From Lyophyllum atratum (lineage: Eukaryota; Basidiomycota; Agaricomycetes; Agaricales; Lyophyllaceae), in the NCBI GenBank assembly GCA_014905825.1, contig JACGCN010000068.1, forward strand, positions 108,348 through 172,347: DNA of 64,000 nucleotides, given 5' to 3'. The stretch's first letter is position 1. Each line of letters starts with the position of its first letter. Shown one piece after another: positions 10,857 to 22,639 of the stretch. Below the pieces are notes generated by a model, which saw only the letters and a list, made by a program, of their open reading frames with translations, was not told the origin of the DNA and searched no databases. The translations under genes were made by a program, and so were the position numbers.

Positions 10857-13448
10857 TTATGAAGCAGTTGGCGGCGTCGTAGGGAGAGTAACGACGACTT
10901 CTCGAGTTTTGCCGGTGGTCTCGTGGCTCTCTAGTTTGAAACTGTATAAAGGTGAGCAAGAATGAAAAGCGACTTTTTTTTGTTCAAAAGAAACGTACCC
11001 ATCCACCAAAGCTGTGAGCGCCGTCTTCTGCGCTTTCCCACCCTTTTTTAGTGGCGGCGTCATGACCTTCAAGATAGGTCGATTCTTCAGGACGAGATGT
11101 GTCAGTGCCTCCTCGATGAAGGGAACTACATCGCCGATTGCGACATCCGAAAGATCTAGACTATCAGATGGTACATCTTGACCCTTCCCACCGCAAGCTA
11201 GGAAATGTTCAAAAACGTCTCCTGTGGACCAAGAAGGAGGATACATACATTCAGTGTACCATCGATCGGCTTTCTGATCCATTTGTTCCACCTTCTTCAC
11301 GGAGGCATCGACGAGCAATTCTTTCTGCACAGCCAGCTCTATTGCATCGTCATCCCAGGCAGCCTTAAGCTGTCGCTTTAGTTCAACCAGCCCCTTGTTA
11401 AGTTCAGTAGCTTCCTTCCGCAGCTCAAGCGCCCGCGCGAGACGCTCCTTGCTATTCTCTGGCAAAGGCTCGTCATCGGCTTCTGTTTCGGCGGCAGCCG
11501 CAGGGGCGGGTTCCGGCGTTCCCGACGTTTGCTGTTCCGTCGTTCGTTCCGTCGTCTGCTGCTCAGTGACCGCCGGCGCAGACGCTGGTGGCTGTTGTTC
11601 GACTGCTGGCGTTGGCGTCCTAGATGGCTGCCGACTGTTATTTGCCGAGCCTTTCTTAGCCTTGACCGTTTTCTGTTGTTCCATCGTTTGCGGCTCCGTC
11701 GTCTGCTGTTCCTTGACTTCCGGTGCAGATGTTGGTGGTTGCTGCTCGACTGTTGGCGTTTGCGTCCTAGATGGCTGCCGACTGTGACTGGCGGGGCCTT
11801 TCTTAGCCTTAACCGGGACCGGAGCCTTAGTCTTCGCAGCGGCCGTATCTTCAATTTTTACCTGTCCGTCGACAGCGTCGCCAACGCCACTGATGAGAGG
11901 ATCGCTGAGACCCAGAAGATCGTCTGCAATTTTGTTAACGGCGGCAGCCTTCTGGGGAGGAACGTCGGAGTTGTTGAAGTCGGCGAACTGGAACTGGGAG
12001 TAGGATGGGGGTCTACCGAGGAAGCTGTATTCCATGGCATCACCGGATTGTGTCGTGGTTGGGGCTGGAGCGGGAACAGGGGCGAGAACGGGAGCAGGGG
12101 CGGCGGTGGGGGCGGGGGACCAGGTTAATGATTCCCATGGGTTGACTTCGGGTTGCTGAGGTAGCGGTGTGCTCTCCGAAGCATGAAGGCCGTCTAGTGT
12201 GTTGTTGACAGGCGGGGGTACAGATGTCGTGTCCACTAACTCTTCTTGGTTTGTGAACGCGGATGGTGGAGGTACATGCTGCGGGCGCGGTGAAGACGAC
12301 CCTGCTGTGAGTTGGACATCTTTGGCTGGTGGGGTAGGTGGGGTGTCCTTGGCAGCGCCAGGCGGGGGCGTGTGGAGGGCCTCACGTCGGCTGATGTTCT
12401 CCCAGTCCTCATCGTCAGGTATATTGGGTACTTCGGCTACAGGCGGCTGGACTTCATGTGGTTCGTCCTGGTGGTGTTGTAGCGCGAAAGTAGTGTCGGA
12501 AGGGGTGGGTGGCAACACCATGGGGTTCTGCTTAGGGGTTGTCTCTTCCTCCTTCTGCTTTCCCTTGTCCAAGACAACCTCCCGCGGTGTGTCAACTTCA
12601 TCCTCAATGACCGGCATATCGGCTTCGTTCAAAAGAGGAGTGCGAGTATACCCTGAGTCAGAAGAAGATATGTTTCCTTCGTCGAGGTCGTAGGAAAGCT
12701 CTGATTCGGTCTCGACAGTGGCTCGGCGTCGGGGGAGAGACGAGAATCGGTGGTGTGTTGTGCCTGGGGAAGTGGAAGCATCGGATCGGGAGCTTCGGAG
12801 ACCAAGGACAGACCCCAGTTCTGTCTCCGTTTCGGAAGCATAACCGGGGAATTCACCTGGCACTGGACGTTTGCGAGGGGTCGGGGCCAAATGGGTTGGG
12901 CGGGTCGTGGGTGCTTGGGTTGTGTTTGTTACGATGGATGGAGGTGCTGAACCAATCGCGGAAGCGCTTCGAGAAGGAGAGAAGCGCACGGTGCGAGGCC
13001 TGGCAAACCAGGGAATTGTTGGTACTGACTGGGTCAAGATGTAGAGGTCGCGGCGAACCTGCCGCCATACCCTTTTGAGGCCGACTTCAACCCAGATTGC
13101 CGGTGCGATGTCGGCGAGGATTACGCCCAATCCGGTCCACACCAACGTCAGAACCAGCCTCCATAGGCTCTCCGTGAAGAGGAAATCGACAAACAGACGT
13201 ACGCCGTATGCGACGTACGGATCGAACGACTGGGGCATTTTCTTCAGAAAGTGCTGCATGACGACCCCCTCCCAGAGCCCTACCAAAGTCCCTGTGAGCC
13301 TATTGTCCTGGCGGCCCACAAAGTCAATAACGACCCGAACTGCAAGGCCGATGCCTATTGCGAATATGCTGTCCATGATTGAGGCGGCCTGTGCATTGAT
13401 CCTGAAGACCGGGGCACGGGCGGAGATGTACGAGGACACGATGCTCAT
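10857..13448 (-). CDS. Membrane-anchored low-complexity protein, unknown function
   Basis: Two exons, complement of 10857-10941 and 10999-13448, encode 844 residues. The 57-base intron (GTACGT..ACAG) has a length divisible by three and no stop, so retention would give 863 residues. The first ~130 residues hold two or three hydrophobic segments (around 25-45, 80-120), suggesting an endomembrane anchor. The middle is disordered and rich in Pro, Thr, Ser, Gln and Glu. It contains two copies of a 49-residue unit beginning VKAKKG and including SRQPSRT (at about 11795 and 11648, period 147 bases). The last ~190 residues form a conserved-looking acidic/coiled-coil part (ALELRKEATELNKGLVELKR) followed by a small folded region. 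No named family is recognised. Confidence 0.8.
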   Translation of the reverse strand: MSIVSSYISARAPVFRINAQAASIMDSIFAIGIGLAVRVVIDFVGRQDNRLTGTLVGLWEGVVMQHFLKKMPQSFDPYVAYGVRLFVDFLFTESLWRLVLTLVWTGLGVILADIAPAIWVEVGLKRVWRQVRRDLYILTQSVPTIPWFARPRTVRFSPSRSASAIGSAPPSIVTNTTQAPTTRPTHLAPTPRKRPVPGEFPGYASETETELGSVLGLRSSRSDASTSPGTTHHRFSSLPRRRATVETESELSYDLDEGNISSSDSGYTRTPLLNEADMPVIEDEVDTPREVVLDKGKQKEEETTPKQNPMVLPPTPSDTTFALQHHQDEPHEVQPPVAEVPNIPDDEDWENISRREALHTPPPGAAKDTPPTPPAKDVQLTAGSSSPRPQHVPPPSAFTNQEELVDTTSVPPPVNNTLDGLHASESTPLPQQPEVNPWESLTWSPAPTAAPAPVLAPVPAPAPTTTQSGDAMEYSFLGRPPSYSQFQFADFNNSDVPPQKAAAVNKIADDLLGLSDPLISGVGDAVDGQVKIEDTAAAKTKAPVPVKAKKGPASHSRQPSRTQTPTVEQQPPTSAPEVKEQQTTEPQTMEQQKTVKAKKGSANNSRQPSRTPTPAVEQQPPASAPAVTEQQTTERTTEQQTSGTPEPAPAAAAETEADDEPLPENSKERLARALELRKEATELNKGLVELKRQLKAAWDDDAIELAVQKELLVDASVKKVEQMDQKADRWYTECMYPPSWSTGDVFEHFLACGGKGQDVPSDSLDLSDVAIGDVVPFIEEALTHLVLKNRPILKVMTPPLKKGGKAQKTALTALVDGYVSFEQKKVAFHSCSPLYSFKLESHETTGKTREVVVTLPTTPPTAS

Positions 13449-14182
13449 CCTCGCGGTTTCGGTGGACCCAAACGTGATGAGAGTTAGCTTGAGGTTTTGC
13501 TATGTCGGCAAAAAAATATTATTTCTCCACAACAATGGGTCCCACGTTTTTCGCTTCCTCTTCTTTGCTCTTCACTGCATCGAACTACGGCTGTCAATTC
13601 CTTGACTGTCTATTCCGATATCTCAACGGAAATACATGAGGGTATGAATAAAAGGTAAGAGTACTTCAATATTCATCTCATAAGCTGTACTTTCAGGAAA
13701 TACGTTCAGATACCCCATAAACTCTCCTAAAATCCTAAGAACCGTCTGCATATTATCATGGGCACCGTAGGAGGACCTATACACAATGTTCACCCCGAAC
13801 CACCCCGCTGTGGTTGTAGTACTTAGGTGGTCATGCATTTCGTTTGCTTCCGTCGATCGATCGATCATATTCTTCGAGCCTACGAAACTGGCAGCGTGTC
13901 GACGGATACCAGGAAACTCCGGGACCTTCGTGCATGCAACCCGCGCCTCTTGACACCCATGCCGTTTGACAGGAAGGTTTCCAACTGAATGTCGCCAAAG
14001 GGAATAAAGAACGATGGAATAGGTTGAACAAATAATTATGTAATCAGGGTTTTCTGGATGCTAAATGGCACATAAAAAAATACAGGTTCATTTTGGTGTT
14101 ACAAATGCGTGAAGACCCATCATAGCCAGATTCATATCTTACAAGCCATATAATTCGACGCCAGCCGCATCTCTCTTCTCTT
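13449..14182. other. Intergenic
   Basis: Lies between the start of the membrane protein gene and the 3' end of the small-protein gene, both on minus. It should hold the promoter of the former and the 3' UTR of the latter. No open frame here has a recognisable domain. Confidence 0.4.
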
Positions 14183-14576
14183 TCAGACTTGAACCTCAGG
14201 AGGTTTCTTTCCAGCGTAGTGAATTTGCGGCGACTTCTCCCGCTTGGGATGCCCATTATGATGCAACTCCTTCGACGTCATCCCCGAGGCAGGTTTACCC
14301 ATGCCCCTGTCGACATCCTTGGAGGTAGTGCGACCCAGGGTTTCATCGACGGTCGCGGTAGTTTTCTCCCCGGGCTCGGCTCCGGCGTCTTTGTCGACGA
14401 TGGTCTCGATGGCGACAGGTGCGCCGGGTGCCAGTTCCGCGACTACCGAGGTCGCACAAGCATCATGAGATTATGTCGAGCGGCAAGACTGATGAGTGAA
14501 ACGTACTTGGAATGGCGTTCCTTCTCCCTTCGGCGGCTTCTTGCTCGGCTCTGAGTATATCATGAAGTCCGGACAT
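14183..14576 (-). CDS. Small hydrophilic protein, unknown function
   Basis: Two exons, complement of 14183-14442 and 14507-14576, encode 109 residues. The intron (GTACGT..GTAG, 64 bases) keeps the frame. The product is polar and probably disordered. It starts MSGLHDILRAEQEAAEG and contains a Gly/Lys-rich segment, GRTTSKDVDRGMGKPASGMT, then SKELHHNGHPKREK. The short GMGKPASGMTSKEL pattern looks like a conserved motif of small fungal stress-type proteins, but I cannot name a family. A TATA-like box (TATATAAA on the minus strand, 14626-14633) sits 50 bases upstream of the ATG, supporting expression. Confidence 0.65.
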
Positions 14577-14775
14577 GATGAAATTCAGTTGGCTTTGTTT
14601 GGAGAGGCTACTTCAGACAAGAGCCTTTATATACGTTTCGAGGCCCCTCAGTTGCGTCATACGTGATCTCAGACGGTGGCGCATACGTTCCTTCGCACTG
14701 CTAGTGGCGGTTTCTTCTTGACAAACAATTCTTGCTTCTTACTCTCACTCTCACCTATCTACTTCCAGATTATAA

Positions 14776-15660
14776 TGACAACGACGACATCCCTGCAGCA
14801 AGGATGGCCGCTCAAGCTCTACTCTCTTTCTCAGATACCAGGAATCGGGGCTTCTAGATCTTTCCGTATGACGCGCTTGACTCACCGAGTCCCGTGGAAA
14901 ATTCCCGCGTGTTCGATCATTCCAACTTGTGAGTGGCGCAAGGCCTGTGCTCCCGCCACACTGGTTGGTGCGGCGTATCCCTCCTAGTCTATGTGACTAC
15001 ATGTGCGATGGGTCCTCGCAATGTTCCAGCCCTTGGTGGACCTATTCTGCAGATAGAACCAGATGTGGATTCGAAGGCACTCGTTCACGTGAATGGCCAT
15101 GTAGATCAACACTATCCATGTTTTTATACATACTCTAAGCGAATGTATACTATATCTCCCAGATCGTGATTTAGTATGTCTTCCAGATCGTGATTCGCGT
15201 CTTAAGTTCAAAGTCACTGACAGTTCGCTAACTGGGCCTAGACCCAGACGCACCTCACTCCGCTCCATCTACCCCACCACGCCGCTTTGTTCAGTTCGAA
15301 CAAGCGGGGAAACATTTAATAGAAAACGGCGGAAAAATTATTCGTCCAGGACTCACACTTGTCGGGAGAGTCTTCAGACGACACATGGCAGGGCATGGGC
15401 TCCGAATTACTTCTCTAACCAACTCAGCTGCATGTTCCAAGTTTACTAGCACGCTATGCTGACGCGGGAATCGCGATCGTCTTCTGACCTGCATGGTGGC
15501 TCGAAACTGTTCGTCCGTATTGATCATACCGAGGGCCACATGCGCGCGATATCGTTCGAGCAGATCGACTTGGGCGGGTCAGCTGAAGGTCTCGCCATTA
15601 GGTCTTCCACGCGATCACAATGCGTGACTACCGTATCGCACTCATCGCCAGAGTCGCGTT
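14776..15660 (+). pseudogene. Coding-like fragments, possible decayed gene
   Basis: Several short stretches read like protein but lie in different frames with stops between them. One is about 14864-14934 (DALDSPSPVENS..), bounded by a TAG acceptor-like site and a GTGAGT donor. Another is about 15035-15130 (GPILQIEPDVDSKALVHVNG). A third is about 15282-15455 (RFVQFEQAGKHLIENGGKII). I could not join them into an intact gene and do not recognise the family. Either a decayed gene or an unusual multi-exon gene would explain this. Confidence 0.25.
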
Positions 15661-16590
15661 AGGTCCTATATATTTGACATACGCATCGACCTTGTCACCA
15701 CCCAAGTTTCGCGATTGACCTGTTCACCAGGGCTGAAGGGTCTAGAGAGCATTGCACAGGAGCCGAGATCCTTCGCATTACAAACGTGGACACCCATGCA
15801 GCGTCGGAATCATATGACATATACTAATAGTCATCCGATGGGTGTATATCCTCGATGACTTGGGACGGTGGTCGAGAGGAAGGAATTGAAAGTAACGGAA
15901 TTTCGGCCCGCGTAGTTTACGTCCCGGAATTCACGGAATTCGAACTTAGCATGTTGCTCTTCATAATCTTTAATATCTTGGTACTCAAGCATTGTCCTTC
16001 GTGATGCGGCGTGAGTGTACTAATTAATGTATAGAACTAACGTAAATCGATGGTGTGTAGATGTGATGTGTTGAACAGCTAACTCGGCAGCGAGTTATTC
16101 GTGGTAAGTCGTTAGCGGTGTGGTAGTGAGTGGATGAGGCGCGGGAGATCAGTACTTAATTTAAATATCAGGATTAAAGCGCTCGCAGGGCAGAAAGGAT
16201 GATGCGGAGAAGGAATAACTGTAAGTAAGGAGGAGTAAAGGAAAACAACAAGAAAGGAGAAAGAAAACAATATATACACGTAACACGATCATACAACCTC
16301 CGAGATGGAGACATACATACATTTTCTAGTGCTCAGAGCCATCGGAGTCGGGCGGGCAGCCCGCCCACATTTACATGCATCATCCTCTTTCCTGGTCCTT
16401 TCCAGCTCGGTTCGTGGCGGATGGGTAAGCCTTGGCGACGGACAAGCCTCTTGAATCACGCTGTGTCATATGCAGGGGGAGGAACCCCAACTCCTTGGCG
16501 GTGCTGTCCCAAGTTTCACCTGCTCCGTGTGCGTGACGCTACCGGGCACTGCTTGCCGCCCCACCCAGCCCCGGGGAACACCCACGCGTA
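15661..16590. other. Intergenic, AT-rich stretch
   Basis: Mostly AT-rich, non-coding sequence downstream of the Hsp20-domain gene, which is transcribed toward it. It includes a perfect 8-base-pair GC hairpin at 16350-16366. No gene is supported. Confidence 0.4.
16350..16366. repeat. Perfect GC inverted repeat
   Basis: GGGCGGGC and GCCCGCCC are separated by a single A. The hairpin lies about 225 bases past the stop codon of the minus-strand Hsp20-domain gene, so it may fall in or near its 3' end. Any role is inference. Confidence 0.5.
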
Positions 16591-19417
16591 TCATCCTAAG
16601 CGTCCGACGGGGCCTTGCCGCGGAGGAGTGGGAGTCCAGATCTCGACAGGCGGAATCCTACGCGGAATACTGATTCGCAGTATCTCACCATCGAACTCTG
16701 CGCGCACTTGCACGAGGTCGGCGTCGTAACCGAAGGAGATACGGCGTTCGAAGTGGCCTAAGATAAGGGAGGGAAGAATTAGCGATATAATTCGTAAAAA
16801 TGAGGGTAGAATGGAGGAAATAAAAGAACACTCTAGACAGGGACGACATAGAGGCGGCAACAAAAGGACGGGTGAACGCAAAATATGACGAAGGGATGAC
16901 AGCCTTGCCGAGCATTGATGTGATGAGCGCGAGTCCAAGTCCATATTGAACATTCAGTCGAAGGCTCGCAGATGTAACAGCCTCTCATCTCAAAAGATGA
17001 TAATCCCAATGGAGAAGGTACACATAACAAATGACCAGGCAGGGGTCGGCAAACAAAGAAAGAATACTCACCGCCTTCATTATCCCATGAATCTGCAACA
17101 ACGTGCAGGATCCTCCTCCGCTTGGTAGCTAGCGTAATCCCATCCCTTCTGAAGCCCGGTAAGCGCACAACGAGACGATACTCAGAATTCGACGTCTCGA
17201 CCTCGATCCAGCTATCTGGCGGGGGCGGCGCGTGACTGAGAAACGGACCCGGGGATGTCACATTCGGTGCAAGAATCGTAGGAGGTTCAGGGGCAGGGTA
17301 TGAAGGTGGGGCGAATAATGCGGATCGTGCAGATCCCGACAGTCCGTTGGAGTGCTGGTTCTGCGCCTGTGTTTGCGAGCGGGGGACGTTGAGGCCGGAG
17401 GAGCCGGAAGACTGGCTGGAAGGTGATGTGAAGGGCCGAGGCGGGGGCTGGGGCGCACGGAAAGGTGATACAGAGCGTCGATGGCGCGCAGATGGAGACG
17501 GCGGGCGTTGTGGTGGTGGGCTGGGAGACTTGCTAGCAGGGGAGCTCCCAGGAGCACTGCCAGTGCCGTCTGAGGAGCTTCCATACGACGATGAGTTCGA
17601 ACTTGACGGAGCAGCGCGGCTATATGGGTAATTATTTCGCTGTTGCTGCGTTTGCTCGCCCACCTCTGACCGATGAGCTTGTCGCACGCGGGTGGCGTGA
17701 GCATCGCCGGCATCAATCATCTGTTGATCCACCATCCTCAACCGCCCGAGACCTACACCTATTCCAGCATCATGAAGAGATAAACCATCCGTGCCGGGCA
17801 TGTGAGTCGCTCTCGGGAGAGTATGGAACGGGACCTGGGCGGGGAGAGGCAAGCTGGCGGAAGAGCTCCGATCCGGCCAACGAGGGGGCGAGGTTCTACG
17901 TTCTGGGATAGAAGCTTCTGTCGGCTGTGTATGTGTCCGGTCTAGAGGCTTGCAAGACTGGTTTTGTGAATTCGGGGAGACGCCCGGAAGGGAATATGGT
18001 CTGGGGTACGGGAATATCGGAGTTGAAAGAGTCGTTGTGCGTCCGCTGGCCGCTTCCGTCGTCGGAGGCTGTGAATGCGGAGGTGACGACATCTGCGTCA
18101 TCGGAGGTTTGCTCGTCGTATTTTGCCCTAATGAGGCAATGCTTCCGTCAAACTGGGACGACGATGATCGCGTGTGTGTTCGTTCTCCGCCCGCGCTCGG
18201 TGCACCGGATACAGTCGTTGTTCGGCACGGATTGGCCGTCTGGGGTGAAGGAGGCGCAGACGTTTGGTTCGTCCAATCTGATCCTGAATCCCTGTTTTTA
18301 TGATCGTCTTCAAAGACGGGGTATTGTTCCCCAAGATATCCGCTGCTGTGCCGGTGGGAGGAGAAGGAAGAGAAGCGTGACTGTGACGAAGATGACCCCG
18401 AGCCAGAAGAATCAGACGATGAGGGTGACTGCGTGGAAGAAGACGACGCCGCGGGAAGCTGCGCAGGGAAGTATCCGGAAGAAACGTCGTGCGCCTGGGC
18501 AGGTGAGCCTGCTGTCCTCTTAGCAGAAGGGGTCGTCCCAGACGATGAAAAATTAGAGAGATGGGAAGGGAATGATGGCGCCAGCGTGCCTCCTGGTGAA
18601 AGTGAGGAGGACAGTGATGGGGAGGGCAGAGGAACCTCGCGCGGAGAGTCGAACGATGCGTGTCGTTTCGCGTACCACAGGGGGCGCTGGTTCGCTGCTG
18701 GGGTGCCTACGAGAGGGAGGATGGGAGGAAACGGGATGGGAAGAACGATAATTAGTCACTTGATGCGGCATATGGATAGAATGACCGTGGACATGCGTAT
18801 GGACGCATGTGGGTCCGGAACAAACATAAAAAACAATGAATCTCATAAAATACGTTTTATAAGCACCCCAATCAAGATATATCATTGTCGATGTCATTCC
18901 CGTGGGCCGTCGGCCCTCAGCCTAACGGACGGCCAACCTGCAAGCCAACGCCAGGCAGCCATCCCGTCTAATCGAGTCATAGGTGACATGACGGAAGGGT
19001 GCTCCTCGACCCGGCACGAAGAAGCGATTTGGACATGTACGAGAACATGTGACGGATTTATGATTGATTGGAAGACAGCGCAACGACTGGGCGTTGGATG
19101 AAAAACGTTGTGCGCAGGCACAGCAAGAGAAAGCGAACACGGCTGGGATGAGGGAACGTACCGTTGGGAGAATTACTCGACGACCACCGCTGCAACAGCT
19201 CTTTGTCTACAGGCAAATCCGACGCTGTTGGGGCAGGGGGAATGGGAAGCGATCCTGGCTCCATCTTCGGGTTGCTAGCTCGTCCTGGTCGATGTCGTGC
19301 GTTTGTAGGAGTGGCAGGAGGGGAAAGCTGCTGAGAGTCGGAAGATAGTCGTGGTTGAAGAGGACTAGTATTCGTGGTGGCACTTGTAGCCAAGGGTGGG
19401 GTAGTGGACCTGTCCAT
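16591..19417 (-). CDS. Hsp20/alpha-crystallin domain protein with long disordered N-terminus
   Basis: Three exons, complement of 16591-16757, 17072-18706 and 19162-19417, encode 685 residues. The alpha-crystallin domain occupies about 582-669. It starts DSWIEVETSNSEYRLVVRLP, crosses the last intron at NEGG/HFERR and ends with FDGEILRISIPRR, the characteristic final strand. The ~580 residues before it are a Ser/Pro-rich disordered tract with no other domain. Typical small heat-shock proteins are 150-250 residues, so this is an unusually long member, perhaps a regulated chaperone or a p23/Hsp20-like adaptor (inference). Introns of 455 and 314 bases are long for this window. The ATG at 19417 has a favourable context (TTCACCATGGAC). 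An in-frame ATG at 19510 would add 31 residues. Confidence 0.82.
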
Positions 19418-22400
19418 GGTGAACCCCTCGACTCCAACGGACTCCGGCGAAATCTCCCAACAACTGTTTATTTGTTGGTGGCGTAGGAAGACAACACTGA
19501 GTGACGTCATGATCAGTCAGGGCAACGAGTCCCGCACACCAATGGACGGGTCTGCGGGACCTCGAAATCGCATCAAGTGGTTCCCTACGGTCCCGCTTCG
19601 CAGCTCCAACGCTCCACCCCCTCTCCACTTCCTCACCCCGGCCTGCTTCCAGACTCGCCAAAAAGAGGAAACCCGTGCCTATGGTAGCCACTCCTCGCGA
19701 GTCCTTTCTGTCCGGGCTCCATGGCAATCAATATTGATGCACATATCTGCTGGTTGCTACATATACCCTAAACATGCTTCGTGCTTCAAGTTCAAGCTTC
19801 GACATTGGTCGATCACCTCACCCTTTGAGACCTGTGGGATGAATTGGGCATGCTGTTGTACGTTCGATGAAATATCTTGATCTATCTCCGAGCGCGCTTC
19901 GAGGCATACTATTACCTTTGACTGGCATCCTGACTCATGACTCGGCCACACCACGCATTGCTCAAGGATTCAGCCTGACATTTCCAACGCTTGCATGTTC
20001 ACCCTATCCGACGGTATGGCCATGACCAGAACGCGGAGCGCGGCGACTGCGGGGAGACCAAAATTTGTTTTATGGACGGTGACGGCTCCACCTGTCCGGG
20101 CCGGGCCGGCACTAATATTTCGCGCTCCAACGTGGTCAACACATACAAGTACAGCACTCACACCCAGGCGCAAGCGCTCCTCCGACTTACGGTACATATA
20201 CTTACGTTTTTGTTTGTCTGTGTGCAGACGTTCGTGGGGCCCGCCCGCCGACGTGGCCACATACCCATAGCTGTATGTTTTCTGCGTGCCAGTTCTTACC
20301 GAATCCTCGACTCCCTTCCTGGTCATTCAACTACATGGAGCCCTCCACGTCATCTCCCCAGAACCACGCAGGGCCAGCTTCTGATCCTGGTATCCTAGGG
20401 TGCTTTCTTGCGAAGAATTCCACGGCCAACATATTCCATATCGAATGTCGGTCGCGACTTCGCTACTTGGACGCTAGTTTAGAAGGTGGACTCCCACGAA
20501 TGGTGCGCGCAGCAAAAGCAATACGCGCCCACTCAGCCCTCAATGGCATCAGCTCCAACACCATCTCCCAGGACATTAGTAACTCTCATCCCCATCCCCA
20601 TCATCCGGCGGCACCGACCACACCGAGCTGACACCGAACTGTCGCATTTTCGCATCATGTCTTCTGTGGGATTGATATTGCCGGAAACACGAGGATGCTA
20701 TTGGCCCTGGGCGACAGAGTCATCTTGCATCTTTGCATAGGTGGATCATCATTGTATGGGATGGATGTATGGCGGATCGTTGCCATGACCTGGTCCCGCG
20801 CATCTGGAGCTCCTGCATGTCAGGTATTTAAATATGCCCCCATCATCCCAGGGCATCGACTTGCCCTGCTGTGTCCGCGCTGCCCGTCTATACGCGCATC
20901 GAGGAAGATTCGGCAGGATAGGACTCCATAGGAACCTCACACTGATGGGGTCGTGTTAGATGGGAAACATCTAGATGACATCCCTGATCACGCAGCCGGG
21001 GATGTACGCAAATTGAAACCGTGTTCAGAGCATGGTCGTCTAAAGTAATTCCTTCCATATGCAGCAACAACGATCGGCGTACACTGACCGAAGTCCATCG
21101 GCGGAGGAATGCAAGAGTGAGCGGACTGCGCAGATTTGAAGACTGCGAATGGGCCGCAACTGCCTGGCGAAGCATCAACATACCCTTTGCTCTGGCTCTG
21201 GCTCTGAGACGTTGATGCTGAGGGTTCATCGTCCGCAGCCCAAATACGACAGCATTATTTGCATCCTTTGACACGTCCCAGAAATGTCCTTCGAGGGCAT
21301 GGCCTCCGTCCTCCGCCAACCCTGCACCTTGGTCATGCTCGGACTGGGTAAAACGCGCAGGATGATATCCGTCAGTCATCGACGTCATCATCAGTGTCAG
21401 GACCTCTGTAGTCTCGAATTGGACTCGAACCAAAAGCAGGTGGCTTCTGCAAAGTGGCCATTCGCACACCCACCCTCCCACGCAGTGCTAAAAACTCTGA
21501 TATGGTATCTATGACCCACGGTAAGTAGGGTCAGCCCACGTAGGGTGCTACCGCAGGCTGCCACCCGATTCTCGGTGCATCGGAGGATTCTCGGGTTCTT
21601 AACTCCGGGTCCTGTAGGTATGCTATGATGCGTCGGGAGAAGGGGAAGATTGGAGCTCTCTGTAGAGTAATATGAATGCTTTGCGCGGCGGACATATTGA
21701 TATTGACAGGGAAGATCCACTGCCGGCGGACGATTCTGACAATACCACGCTACCTAGTGTAACTTAAATACTTAGTTTCAGTGTATTTGTGCAGGGGAGC
21801 CCGAGTAAACCCGATATATGTCAAGGCGAGAAGGTTTGAGGGCAACGTCAAGACGTCTAGTCACTTCATGAGCCCATATGTGCATGGAGTAGCCCATGCC
21901 GCGGGCAGCGACATTACCCCGAGGGTAGGAGAGCTCGCCTATGAAGGTCCAGAGACCGGCGCGGCCAGCTCTGGGACGCCCGATGAGACTCGTGAAACGC
22001 CAGATGTGGCCAATCAAGGTGTTGACGGGCGGCAAACGTGGATGCCTCAGGACTGAGGCATCGTTGTGCAGACTGGTGGTGATACTGATGGGATGTAGCT
22101 GAATGGGACGTCCGCGTCACTTGTCACCCATCGCTGGCTGATTTGCGCTGACCCCGAGCATATTCAACCACCATCAGCGCAGTATGTGGAGCCTAGCCAA
22201 TTGATTCAGCGAATCCAAATCCTCCAATGAACCAAGGCTTCCGCATACGATCAGTCGGCGTTAAATACTGTGTTATCCGGGGAAGATCTTGTTTCCAAGT
22301 CTTCATGGAAATCAGGTGCTGCGCCAGTCTCTCGAAGTCGTCTTCTGGTCCACTTCATATCCTGTAGCATTGTCAAATGATAACGGGACTATTAGATAAC

Positions 22401-22639
22401 GTACATGTGAAATATATCCGACAACATTTGAATTGTGGTCCATCCCTTCCTCTCCGCGGCAAACGATACATACCTTCCTTAAGGCACTTCACGGCCACCC
22501 GTCTGACGACCCTGACGGCAGTCTTCCCAGGTCACTGCCCGGGTCACCTACATCCGTTTCATCCATGCTATAGCTCGGCTTATATTGGCTGAACGGCGCA
22601 CTAGCATTGCGCGTTGGGCGCGACGCGTAGCCGATTGGG
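19418..22639. other. Gene-poor interval
   Basis: About 3.2 kb without a supportable gene. Open frames up to about 197 codons exist (for example 20888-21481 on minus) but show no recognised domain. They lie beside equally long frames on the other strand. No transposon ends or RNA genes were recognised. Confidence 0.35.

Noticed and set aside
11395..12693. Long plus-strand reading frames (11395-11787, 11529-12128, 12199-12693)
   Set aside because: They are antisense shadows of the low-complexity membrane protein gene and have compositional bias only (Cys/Val/Gly or Trp/Leu runs).
17347..19101. Several plus-strand frames of 94-222 codons
   Set aside because: They overlap the minus-strand Hsp20-domain gene and have no splice structure or domain of their own.
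20888..21481. 197-codon minus-strand frame
   Set aside because: No domain, no promoter or splice context, and the region shows similar open frames on the other strand.
21400..21490. A TTCGAGT loop in a short stem on the minus strand, resembling a tRNA T-arm
   Set aside because: No matching acceptor stem, anticodon arm or D-arm could be found at the right spacing upstream or downstream.
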